From assembly GCF_030272615.1 (NCBI RefSeq), contig NC_081412.1:140031747-140095746 (forward strand): 64,000 nt of DNA, written 5' to 3'. A program made the position numbers and the translations under genes. Position 1 is the stretch's first letter. The number at the start of each line of letters is the position of its first letter. Source of the stretch: Cryptomeria japonica (taxonomy: Eukaryota; Streptophyta; Pinopsida; Cupressales; Cupressaceae). This document shows positions 21,286 through 31,413 of the stretch, in pieces. The notes under the pieces were generated by a model. The model saw only the letters and a list, made by a program, of their open reading frames with translations. It was not told the DNA's origin and ran no database searches.

Positions 21286-23560
21286 TCATTGTGGAGATGA
21301 GTCATCTGCTTCTATAAATGTAAGGAAATGAGGGTTAGAAAGGTGTCCCACCATGGCTTGAAACCAGTCCACATTTAGATCGGTAGGGACGGATGTCTCT
21401 TGCAAGATTTTGTCCAAAATAGCTTTGTGTGAGGGTGAAATGCACAAAAGTTTGAGGATCAAAATAAGAGAAGGTTTCTTTCCCAATTGATCTACAAGGT
21501 CATATTGGTTATGGGAAGTTGAAGTCATTTAGGATGGAGCACCTTGTAAAGTAACTTTACCCCTTCGAGTAGAGACATTGCATTTGATGGCTTTTCCTTT
21601 TATGGTTATGGTAGACACATGATTGTTCAATTCAATAATATGGTTGACGGTGTAATCATAAGCCGCATTAGTATAATTGGTGTTATTCTTTGTCTTAGGG
21701 GCCTTTCCCTTATCAAGTTTTGGAAATTATTCCTTAAACATCACAAGATCTTCATTAGAAGTATGACCATCAACTTCTATTGTGCCATTGTCAATAAGAT
21801 CTTGAATGAGATTCTTCAATTTGTGACAATTACTAGTCTTATGTACCTTGCTCTTGTGATATTCACACAATTAATTGTCATTCCACCATGAAGGTTTTAC
21901 CCTTGGCCCAAATGGTTGATTATCTAGTAATGTAATGAGCTTATTGGCAACCAACTTCTTCAATGCACTTTCAATTGGCTCTCCCAAAGGCATGTACTTC
22001 CTTGGAGGTCTTGGTGCTCTTTGTGTATTTACTTCATTGTTGGATGAACTAGCATCAGAAAAAGTTATCTTTGGTTTTACCATATTAGCATCCACAACCC
22101 CATAGTTGATGGTATTCTTTTTCTTGTTCCAAAATTGAGGTTTGTCTTTTCCATTAGGATCATCTTTGTTTTCCTTGAATAACTTGATAGTGTCTTTCTC
22201 AATGAGGACCTTCTCAATGGATAGACCTTTTTCAATAACTTCCTTGAAGGTACACAAACATGTTTTATGAAGTTCATATCCAATGTCTTTGTTCACATTT
22301 TGAGTAAACATCTCAACCATTTGTTTTGTGGAATTTGACAAGGGCATCAACTAGCCAAACGTCTCCATCATTGTAAAAATGACGCAAAAGATTCTCCATT
22401 TTTCTACTTTGTATTGCATAAAGTGGTCACTGGTACTTCACATTCAATGTTGTATGACAAATGTTGTATAAAGCTTCTACCAATTCACCCCATGGCTTGA
22501 TACTAGGCAGAAGTTGTGAAAATCATTTCATGTCTTGTCCACCTAAACATTATGGAAATAATCTCATCAAGTAGGAATCTTCTCTTTCCAACTCTATACA
22601 AGCCATGAAAAATTCTCTAATGTGTGCCTTGGGATCTCCTTTTCCTTTATACTTATCAAACTTAGGCACCACGAAATGTGGAGGAAAAGGAGGCATCGAT
22701 ATGCTTCTATCAAATGGATAAGGACATATGTCATGAATTGTGTAGTCGCTTGTTGGTGTTTGCATACTTTCTATTTGTTGTTCTAATTCCTTAATTTGTC
22801 ATTGCAAATTACTACTAGGTGGTGATTTGTCTCTTTGAGGTATCCCCATGCCCGAGCCACCAAGAGGAGGAGGGATGTATTGCATGTAAGGATGATATTG
22901 GTCATATATGTGTTTGGGTGGTGGAGGAATGTAGTTATTGTATGAGTCACTTGGTATGGTATTGTAATGAGGTACACTAGGCCTAGGACAAGTGTATGTG
23001 TCATGACCATGTGCATAATTGGTATTGTAAGCATGATCTTGAGTATGGACATCAAATCTGACGCGTGGCATCCTTGTATAGGTAGTCATGATCTTAAGTA
23101 TTCTCTTGTTGTTGAGTATATGCATTGGTATTCCTTCGACCTTGAAAAGTATGTGTATGAGGTTGTTCATGAGTTTGTCTAGCATCATTGGTATAAGCAT
23201 GAGTATTGGTCACTTCAGGTTTTTGAAATAAGGAAGAAGGTGACTCAGGCATGATACACTCACGTATATGTCCACCATCATTACCATTAGCTTGATTGGG
23301 ATCTTCTTCCAAAATTTGTGTCACATCAAAGTCATGGGGTAATCTTGCACCATTTTGAATTAACAAGTGAAAAAATCATTGGCAGTCTCTTCTCAAAATT
23401 GCTTCAAGCAATCTATTGAATCTCTCATCAGACATGTCATCTTGAATCTTTGTAGTTGTAAAGGACTCATTGTCAAATTCTAGTGTGTTACTACGATTTT
23501 CAAAGGTTCGTGTGTTGTAAAATTCTTCCTCATCAAACTCATATGTATGCATGTTTAGAG
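21286..23560 (-). pseudogene. Gypsy-1 gag region
   Basis: Open pieces at 21286-21528, 21871-22350, 22550-22765, 22799-23200 and 23094-23366 together match the gag of Gypsy-2 (39.6-41.45 kb). The capsid core DICPYPFDRS...MPPFPPHFVVPKFDKYKGKGDPKAHIREF is clear at 22.6-22.75 kb, and EMFTQNVNKDIGYEL at 22.2-22.3 kb. The N-terminal part is rich in His/Thr/Tyr. Several stops and shifts make it a dead copy. Confidence 0.75.
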
Positions 23561-25974
23561 ATCTTTGAGCTTCTTTGGCTTGTCTTCTAAACCTTTGGGA
23601 TCAGGTTTCAACCATGAAAAGACCTTGGAGAAAATGGAGGTATGGAGGAATATGAAGAATATGAAAGATAAGGTAGATATGAAAATGGATGATGAATATA
23701 GGGTTGTCTTGCAATGTCCCAAAATGTTGTTCCAAGATAGATGCGATGATCTCAGCAAGGTGTGGCTTCCTAAGAGATGACAAATTCCTATAGGTAAGTT
23801 GACCTTAACTTGAGATGCCCAAATGGTACCCAAAATGATAAATCTAATTTGGGAACCACTTAGAGATGTATGTTATGTGTTTGCAAGATAAGATAAGGAC
23901 TACTAAACAACCTTTTGACTCTAGTTGAAGGATGTAAGTGTAAGATTGAAAAAGATGTCTAAAAGTAAATGGAAAGTCGTGAAAAGATGATGGTTGACTA
24001 AATGGAATCAACCTTAGAAGCTCTTAGAATCTCAAAACCATAGATGCAGTTTGAATCTATAGACACGTCAAAATGTCTCAAATACACAGTTTTAAAGTCC
24101 AAAAATGTAGTTTCACAGTTGCAGTGTAAGTCTCAGTTTGTCTGAATATGCACTATAATGTTCTAGAAACACACCAGAAAGTTGCATAGGCACAAAAAGA
24201 TGAGTCAAAAATGCAATTTCTTAGTTGACAATATTTTCTCAATTCCATCTATAAACGTACCAGAAAGTTGCACAGACAAGGCAAGATGAGTCAAAAACGC
24301 ACTAGAAATGAACACAGATGTGGCCAAAGTAATGGTATACACATTAGAAATAAACACAAACGTGTTTCAGGCAAAATCTCAATTCTGTCCAAATTTTGAA
24401 GTTGTTGAAAAGTGACCAAATCTCAATGTTAATGTTTGGTAGCAAGGAAACACAACAAATAAGAAGACACAATGTCTAAAGGTGTTGTTGTCAAAATATT
24501 AGTGCATATGTTCAATAGGCCGAAACAACCCAATTTCCACAAGTCTTATCATAATCAAATAATTTTCACGCACTTCTTAGCCCTAAGGTCAAGGTCTCAT
24601 GGCATTAACTCCAACCCACATCTTGGAATCTTTGTTGACTCAAATGTAGGGACACTTTAATGGGTGTATACACTATTTTGTCTTTGCATGAGAGGACAGA
24701 TAGGGGCCTCCAGGACTGGAAGGATGAACCAAGCACCCTCTCCCCACAAAGCTACAAGTAGCTTATGTTAACTCAAGGATTTATGTCTCATCTCAAGGGA
24801 GCCTTATGATGAGTATCTTGGGGGAAAACGACCTATCCTCTTGCACTGAAGCTATCATGATGTTCAAACAAAAATAGAGTGGTCTGCTACTTAAGGTTTT
24901 AGTCACAATCTGAGGTATACTAGTGTTTATAAATGTGGCAGTTCGCTCAATTAAGAGGCTTCTCGACCCTTAGAACAAGGGCTTTTACCCATCACATGGA
25001 TATTGAGGGGAGCTTTTGTTAGTATAAAACAATAGCACCAAGTGGATGATGACTTTCGTCACACCCAAATTATTTATATAGCGGACCGAAGGAAAGTGCT
25101 ACTTGGGTCATTACCTCTCACAAATCGGGAGGTAGGCTTCTACAAAAAAAAAAATCTTAATAATTTCTTACATCCAAGATCTATGAAGGCAAGGGGAGAT
25201 AATACTTTCATTAAACACCTAGGGTTCTACAACAGATTAGGCAAGTTCCCCAAACACTTCAAACAGTTGTTTTTTTTAGTGCACCAATGGAAGTGTTTTC
25301 TAATCTAATAAAAATAAGCGCTCTCCTAGCTACCCCTGCAAGCACAAATGTAAATTAGTAGTTTCAAAATTACCCCAACTTGCAACCACAAAGATTAGAT
25401 CACAAAATGAAACCAAAAGGGGCCTTCTACAAATGATTTTAGAATTTTAAATTTTCAACCAACCTGCAGGACAAAAACATGACAAAACAAACTAGTTTGC
25501 ATTAAGAGTTAGCCAAAAATGCAATAATATCTAAACCCTAGATGTGGCAGGACAAGCCATAGATGTAGCAGAAACTAACAAAAACATAGTAAGAACTTGC
25601 AAAATAGAAAATTGTCAAGACCAAAAGCGTGGCAATACAGACTGCAGACACAATATCATCAACCAAAAATACAATAAGATCATCTGCAAACGCGACAGTA
25701 TCAGATAATGGAGAAAGACTCAAAAACCAAAAACATGACAAGATGAAACAAAACACAGTAAGAATATCTAGAAACGCAATAGGAATAATCGCAGACGCGC
25801 CAAGATCTAAACCTACAAAAAATCCAAAATCCTACACCAACAAAAATGCGACAAAAATAAAAAACGCGAGAGAATGAAACACAGATGCAATAAGAAAGAA
25901 AATCGTTGCAAATGTCGAAGTTGCAAATTTGAAAACACTAAACAACACTAAAATGTTAGAAAACTAGGGACAAT
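23561..25974 (-). other. Gypsy-1 leader between primer site and gag (non-coding)
   Basis: About 2.4 kb with no recognisable protein. The part 24660-25310 is homologous to 42590-43170 in Gypsy-2 (shared GAGTATCTTGGG, CTTGCACTGAA and AAGGGAGAG phrases). The part 25500-25890 carries a decayed array of short units related to AAACGCGACAAGA (see findings). Long leaders are usual in this lineage. Confidence 0.6.
25500..25890 (-). repeat. Degenerate ACGCGAC motif array in Gypsy-1 leader
   Basis: Units such as AAACGCGACAG, AGACGCGCCAAGA, AAATGCGACAAAA, AAAACGCGAGAG, AAACGCAATAGG and AGATGTGGCAGG recur about a dozen times with 15-40 base spacing. Variants mostly differ by C-to-T or G-to-A at the CG. 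It sits next to the primer site, as the AGCGCT array does in Gypsy-2. Confidence 0.5.
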
Positions 25975-25992
25975 GCCCCACGAGGCGTGCCA
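25975..25992 (-). other. Candidate primer-binding site of Gypsy-1
   Basis: Minus strand TGGCACGCCTCGTGGGGC starts with the TGG expected opposite a tRNA CCA end and lies three bases inside the LTR edge at 25996. I could not assign the tRNA. Confidence 0.5.
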
Positions 25993-25995
25993 AAA

Positions 25996-26732
25996 TGTAT
26001 ATGACGAAATTGGAAGACTAAATATTTGTAAAACTAAACAAGATCCAACCACATTAAACCCTAATTCTACAATGAAATCTACTATACATCAATGAAGACC
26101 CTAAAAACATGCAAAACACAAAATATGAAAGATTATACCATTCACATGCTCATTAGGGTTTGATCTCTATTGTTTCCTATCTTCATTGTTCTTGCTTTGA
26201 TATGTTGGTTGCTCTTAGATTTTGAAGTTACACAAGAGCTTCATAAAGAACAAATTGTGGTTGTGTAGTCATTTGAGTGATTGATCGCTTATTAGGGTAT
26301 TAGTATTATAGATTGATAAGGATAAAAGGATTCTCTTTTATAGAGAGTACCATATAAATGGAGGGATAGGATTAAGAGGTGGAGAGATAAATGGTCGGCT
26401 TAGATTAGAGGGGAGGTATAGAAAATAAGATAATATTATAGAGGTGCTTAAAAGTAAATTAAGAGATGAATGACAAATGTCATGGAGGGAAAAAACTGAT
26501 TAATTAATTAAATAAATAAATATTTATTTAATTAATAGAAGAGGTATGGCCTGTTAAATAAATAAATACTTATTTAATTTAGGGAAATGATAAATATGGG
26601 GAAAGACTAGAAAAAGGTTTGTGAATTAATGAAATAAATAAAAATCTATTTAATTAATAGAAAGCTTAAAATAATTAAATAAATAAAATATTTATTTAAT
26701 TAAGTTACGACAATTTTAGGTGTCTATAAACA
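25996..26732 (-). repeat. 5' LTR of Gypsy-1 (about 737 bp)
   Basis: In element orientation it begins TGTTTATAGACACC and ends CATATACA, followed by the candidate primer site. The partner LTR is outside the window, so the outer edge rests on the TG...CA ends only. The part 26490-26710 is packed with TTAATTAAATAAATAAATATTT-like palindromic A/T blocks. Confidence 0.65.
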
Positions 26733-26855
26733 TCACTCTAAAAGAATTCAGAATCTTGACTGAAAAATATTATTTAATTTTGACCCCAATCAAAAACAAC
26801 AAACCTTTAGTGATTCTTAAAAAGAAATTGAAAAAATCTTATTTACCAAAGAATA
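26733..26855. other. Short host or older sequence between Gypsy-1 and Gypsy-2
   Basis: About 120 AT-rich bases with no feature. Its continuation after removing Gypsy-2 would be 46664 onward. Confidence 0.5.
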
Positions 26856-26860
26856 GAAAG
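26856..26860. repeat. Target-site duplication GAAAG, left copy
   Basis: GAAAG directly before the LTR edge TGATGCTCTG; repeated at 46659-46663 after the other edge. Confidence 0.8.
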
Positions 26861-28292
26861 TGATGCTCTGCAAAAAGGACAAGGTTAGGATAAACAAACA
26901 TCGAACAAGAAACAAAAAAAGTCAATTGTTAGATGTTAGAAAATCATAAATTAAAAACTATCCTAAGCAAGCATATCAAGAAAGACACTACTAAGCAAAA
27001 AGAAAGCTTAAGGGATCTACAAAAAGCAACTAAGCTCTTCCAAATGCTCTCTACCATGCTGGTAGCTTCTCCTTCCTTGTTCCTCTCCTCTCCAAGTTTC
27101 AAACTAGTGTAGCTCTCAGCAGCTTTTTGCACTATGGATGCTTATGGAGGTTTGAGATTAAAGTATTTGCTCTAAATGTGAATGAAAAGCTAATACTAGA
27201 TGCTATAGATACTAAGATGATTTATTTTAAACCAAAATGACAATTATATGAGTTTATTATGCTAAAATGCTCTCTATAATTCACTATAGCTTAAATGCAT
27301 AGAAGTTTTCAAATTATGATTATGAATGCTAAATGCTTGAGGATTTGAAAATAAGGAATGTGAGCTCTATTTATAGGTAAAATGGAGCAATGGATGGTTG
27401 AGATTGAGTAATCTCAACAAAGATCAAGATTGAATGATTTGAGATCCATGTGAGGGCTTTCAACCCAATCCCTGGTTGACAAGTGTCAATGTGAGATAGG
27501 TTGAAAGGGGAGGGAATAAGCATTAAATGCTTGACATGACTTGAGAGTTAACTTGGGAGTTAAGGTCAAGGTTGGGTTGAGTGAATAAATTCTTAATTCA
27601 AAGAATAAAGCTTTTATCCAATGGATAAACTCTTGTGCAAAGGCAAAAGGGATAACCATGTTCAAAGCAATAAATGCTTGAAGAGACACATGAGTGCAAG
27701 TTGAAATAACCATAAATGGTTATGTAAGAGCCATTAGTGGTTTTGGAAGACTTTGGAGGTTAAATTGTTGAACACACAAAGCATTAAATGTTTTTCAAAG
27801 ACTTTGAAGTCTTTGAGAAGTGACTCCAAGTTGCTTAGGAATGTGACAATAATTAAGGGATGGATTAGGCTAATTAAGAAGGGGTTAGAAGAATCTAGAA
27901 GGGGGTTTAGGAATGCAAGTGGATTTGGTGGGTGAGAGAAAATAGGATTTTTATTTAAAATAAATTAATTTATTTCAATAAATGTGTGCAAGTTGCATTT
28001 GTAGGAAAATGCAAGTGGGGGGGATAAATGATTTAAATAAATGTTTTATTTAATTTATTTAAAAGAGGAATAGGGGAGTAAATGAAATAAATATGATTTA
28101 TTCATTTAATTGATTGTGAATTTGGTTGAATTAATTAATTAAAATAAATTGAATAATTTATTTAATTAATAGGAGAATGTTTGAAGATGAATTAATTAAA
28201 TGTTTAATTTAATTAACTGATGGCTAGTGGATTTTTAATCAAATAAATAGGAAATATTCATTTAATTAAATGGACAGATTTATGTGACTACA
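26861..28292 (-). repeat. 3' LTR of Gypsy-2 (1432 bp)
   Basis: On the plus strand it runs from TGATGCTCTGC to GTGACTACA, that is TGTAGTCAC...GCATCA in element orientation. It is uninterrupted and provides the empty site (27981-28010) for the solo LTR in the partner copy. The part 27950-28270 is rich in palindromic AATTAATTAAAT/ATTTAATTAATT blocks. Confidence 0.88.
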
Positions 28293-28306
28293 TTTGCCCC
28301 TCTGAG
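28293..28306 (-). other. Polypurine tract of Gypsy-2
   Basis: Minus strand CTCAGAGGGGCAAA immediately precedes the 3' LTR start TGTAGTCAC, as expected for plus-strand priming. Confidence 0.75.
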
Positions 28307-28602
28307 ACGGTGCGGTTTATCACGTTGTTTCAAAGAAAGAAAAAAAAAGGTGTGAAGAAATATGCCCCATAAATGTTAATTTAATGGGTGGTATGCCCCC
28401 TCGAGAAATGCGTCGAAAAATTTCAAAAAATTGGGCGATCTCTCGAAAAAGAATGAAAATTGGCAGGGTGATAGAAGAGAAGAAATTAGCAATACGGGTG
28501 AAAAATAGAAGAAATCGGAGATAAAATGGAGAAGTGGGAGGCTCGGGAAGTTCACAGGGACCACGACGGTGAGCAGGGGAAAGTTACGGTTATGGCGAAG
28601 GG

Positions 28603-28609
28603 TATATAT
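28603..28609 (+). promoter_or_regulatory. TATA-like box of the antisense PMD unit
   Basis: TATATATG at 28603 on the plus strand lies in otherwise GC-balanced sequence, about 100 bases before the ATG at 28707. Spacing suits a start site near 28635. It would drive transcription against gag-pol. Confidence 0.45.
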
Positions 28610-28706
28610 GGGGAGAAACGGGTGAAAACAGGGTCATTTGTTACCCCGACCATAGTGAATTCAGAGCTCTGAGATTGACATTTTGAAGGAGTGAGTAGCA
28701 GTTAGG

Positions 28707-28835
28707 ATGTCGGTACCCATTACAGAGCACCATTTCGAGCGAGTTCGTCGATTCCAGTGGCCAGAGGACTACGGACCAGCGATACGCAAATTTAAAATTT
28801 TGAATTTTACGCATTTTTTACATATTTTTTGCTGA
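28707..28835 (+). other. Possible first exon of the antisense PMD unit
   Basis: ATG at 28707 opens a 42-codon frame (MSVPITEHHFERVRRFQWPE...) ending in TGA at about 28833. It is in another frame than the PMD domain, so splicing would be needed to join them. No convincing donor was found. It could equally be an upstream ORF or chance. Confidence 0.3.
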
Positions 28836-28854
28836 GTCCAAGTTGAGTCAGGAC

Positions 28855-29160
28855 AATAGCGCTGAAACTATGTTTTGGCACGGTTATCCAATGAATGAGC
28901 GTTTTTGTGCCGCAATGGCACTATTGTGTTGTTGTTTGAGCGCTATTGAAAAGATTAGCGCTATTGTGTGTTTAGCGCTATTGCGGGGTCAATTGAGCGC
29001 TTTTGATGTTAAGCAGCGCTTTTGAGTAGTTGTTGTAGCGCTTTTTGTAATTTAAGCACTTTTGTAGGGTTTAGTAAGCGCTTTTGTTATGGGTTTAGCG
29101 CTATTGTATAGAAAGTAGTGCTTTTGTTTGCAAGATAACGCTTTTGTTTAGGAAAATAGA
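28855..29160 (+). repeat. AGCGCT motif array, plus orientation
   Basis: About nine AGCGCTATTG/AGCGCTTTTG units plus four one-base variants (AGCGTTTTTG, AAGCACTTTTG, AGTGCTTTTG, AACGCTTTTG) lie within 306 bases. They are spaced mostly 18-30 bases apart, with unrelated spacer sequence. The array sits between the possible first exon and the PMD domain frame. The same motif in opposite orientation forms an array at 43727-43975. Confidence 0.8.
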
Positions 29161-29406
29161 TGCCCCAATATGTGTAAATAAAAAATCTCTCGATGCCAAT
29201 GATGGATGGATAGGGATGTGAAGTGAAAGTTGTTTTGAACCATAGCAACCCTGATGAGACTTAGGTCATTAGGATAAATGCCTATTGAAGTCTAGGTGTG
29301 CCATGATTGCTTACCTGTTGAGACGTATTTGTTGATAGTCTAGGTTCAAACTTAAGAAAGTTGAAAACAAAACAACTGATGATGATTGATTGATGCTCGT
29401 GTGCAG

Positions 29407-31413
29407 GAGGATCTACGCGTGTTACAATTGCACTAGAGACATCTAGCTACACAGGGGTTACGCGATCGGCTGACAGAGGCCGAGATTGATTGCATTGTAG
29501 CGACTGGGCTATATGATGTGATGCATATGCCCGTGATTCGGATGAATCATGGTTTGATTACGGCCTTGGCAGAGCGCTGGCACAGTGAGACCTGCACATT
29601 TCACTTAACGTAGGGGGAGATGACGGTGACACTGGAGGATGTATGGCGCATCCTACATATTCCCATTCGGGGTGAGCTAGTTACATATGACAGATCATGG
29701 AGGACTCTAGTGGTGTAGAGATTCTTCGATGAGGACGTGTACATTGATGATGACTCCATAGCCTGGGAGGATATCGCGATGTTGTACGAGCCATTACCAG
29801 CAGTTTTTTCTGGGATCATGGTAGGGCTACTATATCCTGATAGGTGATCACATGGTCTGGCTGTTGGGTGGGGACAGGTTATAGAGCAGATGATGACAAA
29901 GGGGACCCGATTTGCCTGGGGACCGTGCGTGTTAGCATACATGTATCAAGAGTTGCATTAGGTAGTGTACCGTGGGAGAGGCTCCTTGGCAGTGGGAGTG
30001 ACGCTGCTGCATATTTGGGTGTGAGAGAGCTTACCGATGACTTGACCAGTGAGTCTGAGATTTTGGGTAGTTGATCAGCCCTATATGTTCATGTACAGCG
30101 GCATGATAAGTCAGCCCCACCTGGGGAAGTTAGAGTGGTGGCGGTGGGCGTTAGATGATATGGATGCAGTGATTTGGAGACCCTACATTGAGTGCGAGCC
30201 CTGGGAGGTTGATGCAGAGGCATTGTCATATGTATTCATGATCTGATTCCTCATTGGGCGGGCATGTTATGATGTAGAGAAACAGGTGTCGGGCAGGGTG
30301 ATGAGATAGTTCGAGTGGCAGCAGGGATTGTCGAGGGGATCAGGAGAGTATGCCAGAGTGGTTCGAGAGAGATATGTATGGGGGCTAGTACTTCCTTATG
30401 ATCAGGCATTGGCAGAGTTCTCGATGCTTCAGGCGAGGCCATGGGATATACGGTCGAGGGTGGTAGATGCAGGGGTATCGAAGGAGTATACGCAGTATAT
30501 GGTGGCTCATCTGATTCCTCGGATATCAGATCCAGCTGAGCCGATTCCTGATTTTGAGGAGAGGGGACAGATATGGAGGAGGGGAGGAGGTCAAGGACCG
30601 ATGATAGGGGGACGAGGGAGGGGGGATGGTGGTGATGGAGGAGGAGGAGATGGTGGAGGTGGTGGGGGTGGAGGTGGTGGAGTAGGTGGAGGTGGTGGAG
30701 GAGGTGGCTTAGGTGGTCGGGTCCAGCAAAGAGGGAGAGGCGGATTGCCACTGCGGATATCATAGGGACTGTTGGTGACAGGAGGAGTCAGATTAGGTGG
30801 CCGAGGTATGGAGAGGGAGATACCGATGGATAGAGGGGAGGGAGCCACTGGAGAGGCACCTATGGAGACCGGGGAGGGAGCGACAGGGGGTGGTGATCCG
30901 CGGGAGCATATGCTAGCACATTTGCATACTCGATTGACAGCAGTCGAGACATGAGTAGAGGATCTGGAGGCAGAGGTTGCAGCGAGAGATGTACAGCTAT
31001 TTGCATGAGAGGCGGAGCTGACTGTAGTGCTGCAGGAGAGGGATAGTGCAGTGGAGAGATTAGCGGAGCTGCAAGAGAGAGTCCAAGTTGGAGTAGGAGC
31101 GCAGGGTCCTACTGGGGAGGTGATGAGACAGTTTGGATGGGCACAGGCTAAGATAGAGTATTGGCGGGGATTATATGAGCAGGTGGTGCCAACTAGTCAG
31201 CAAGCACTGAGTTATACACAGATACGGCAGACCAGGTCAAAGCGATCGCAGAGGATGCAGAGCAGTGGGGGAGTGGTGGCTCCACGATGGAGAGAGGTGT
31301 CAGGTGGTGCAGGAACTATTGGGGGTTTGATGGGGCCTCCACTAAGAGATAGATCAGATGGTGCAGGGGCTAGTGGGGGAGCAGGTGGCAATGGTGGTGC
31401 AGCATCTGGTTAG
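29407..31413 (+). pseudogene. Plant mobile domain (PMD, MAIN/MAIL1-like) protein, antisense to gag-pol
   Basis: PMD proteins are plant nuclear proteins that also occur in retroelements. One continuous frame of 669 codons begins after a plausible splice acceptor (GTGTGCAG at 29399-29406). The N-terminal part shows the family pattern: LTEAEIDCIVATGLYDV, MNHGLITALAERWHSETCTF, GEMTVTLEDVWRILHIPIRG. The domain continues to about 30550 (GKLEWWRWALDDMDAVIWRP). A Gly-rich low-complexity linker (30590-30900) and a Glu/Arg/Leu-rich, coiled-coil-like C-terminus with a Gly/Ala tail follow. Twelve in-frame stops (29434, 29611, 29716, 29845, 29959, 30022, 30043, 30244, 30307, 30763, 30952, 31006) are all TAG or TGA. 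There is no frameshift, so it is a point-mutated pseudogene. Only the plus strand, opposite to pol, encodes it. Confidence 0.85.

Larger units (their letters stand above)
1..26732 (-). mobile_element. Gypsy-1: Ty3/gypsy LTR retrotransposon, Tat-like, incomplete at left edge, nested
   Basis: Reading the minus strand from high to low coordinates, the order is 5' LTR (25996-26732), primer-site-like sequence, long leader, gag (about 21.9-23.6 kb), protease (20.8-21.2 kb), a linker with a G-patch-like stretch, reverse transcriptase (18.8-19.2 kb, continuing at 10.8-11.4 kb), RNase H (continuing at 1.9-2.1 kb), a second plant-type RNase H (1.4-1.8 kb) and integrase (1-1.4 kb). This is the Ty3/gypsy order, and the second RNase H is typical of the Tat/Ogre/Retand branch. 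The 3' LTR lies beyond the window. Two Copia-type elements (2084-10816 and 11375-18827) are nested inside. Removing them leaves about 10.5 kb. The reading frames are broken by many stops and shifts, so the copy is dead. Confidence 0.88.

Noticed and set aside
28855-29160. CRISPR-like array
   Set aside because: Units are only 10 bases, spacers vary in length, and the context is a plant retrotransposon. No Cas genes exist here.
30591-30848. Pro-rich ORF on the minus strand opposite the Gly-rich linker
   Set aside because: It is the shadow of the Gly-rich low-complexity part of the PMD frame (GGN read backward gives NCC). The plus strand continues the PMD frame.
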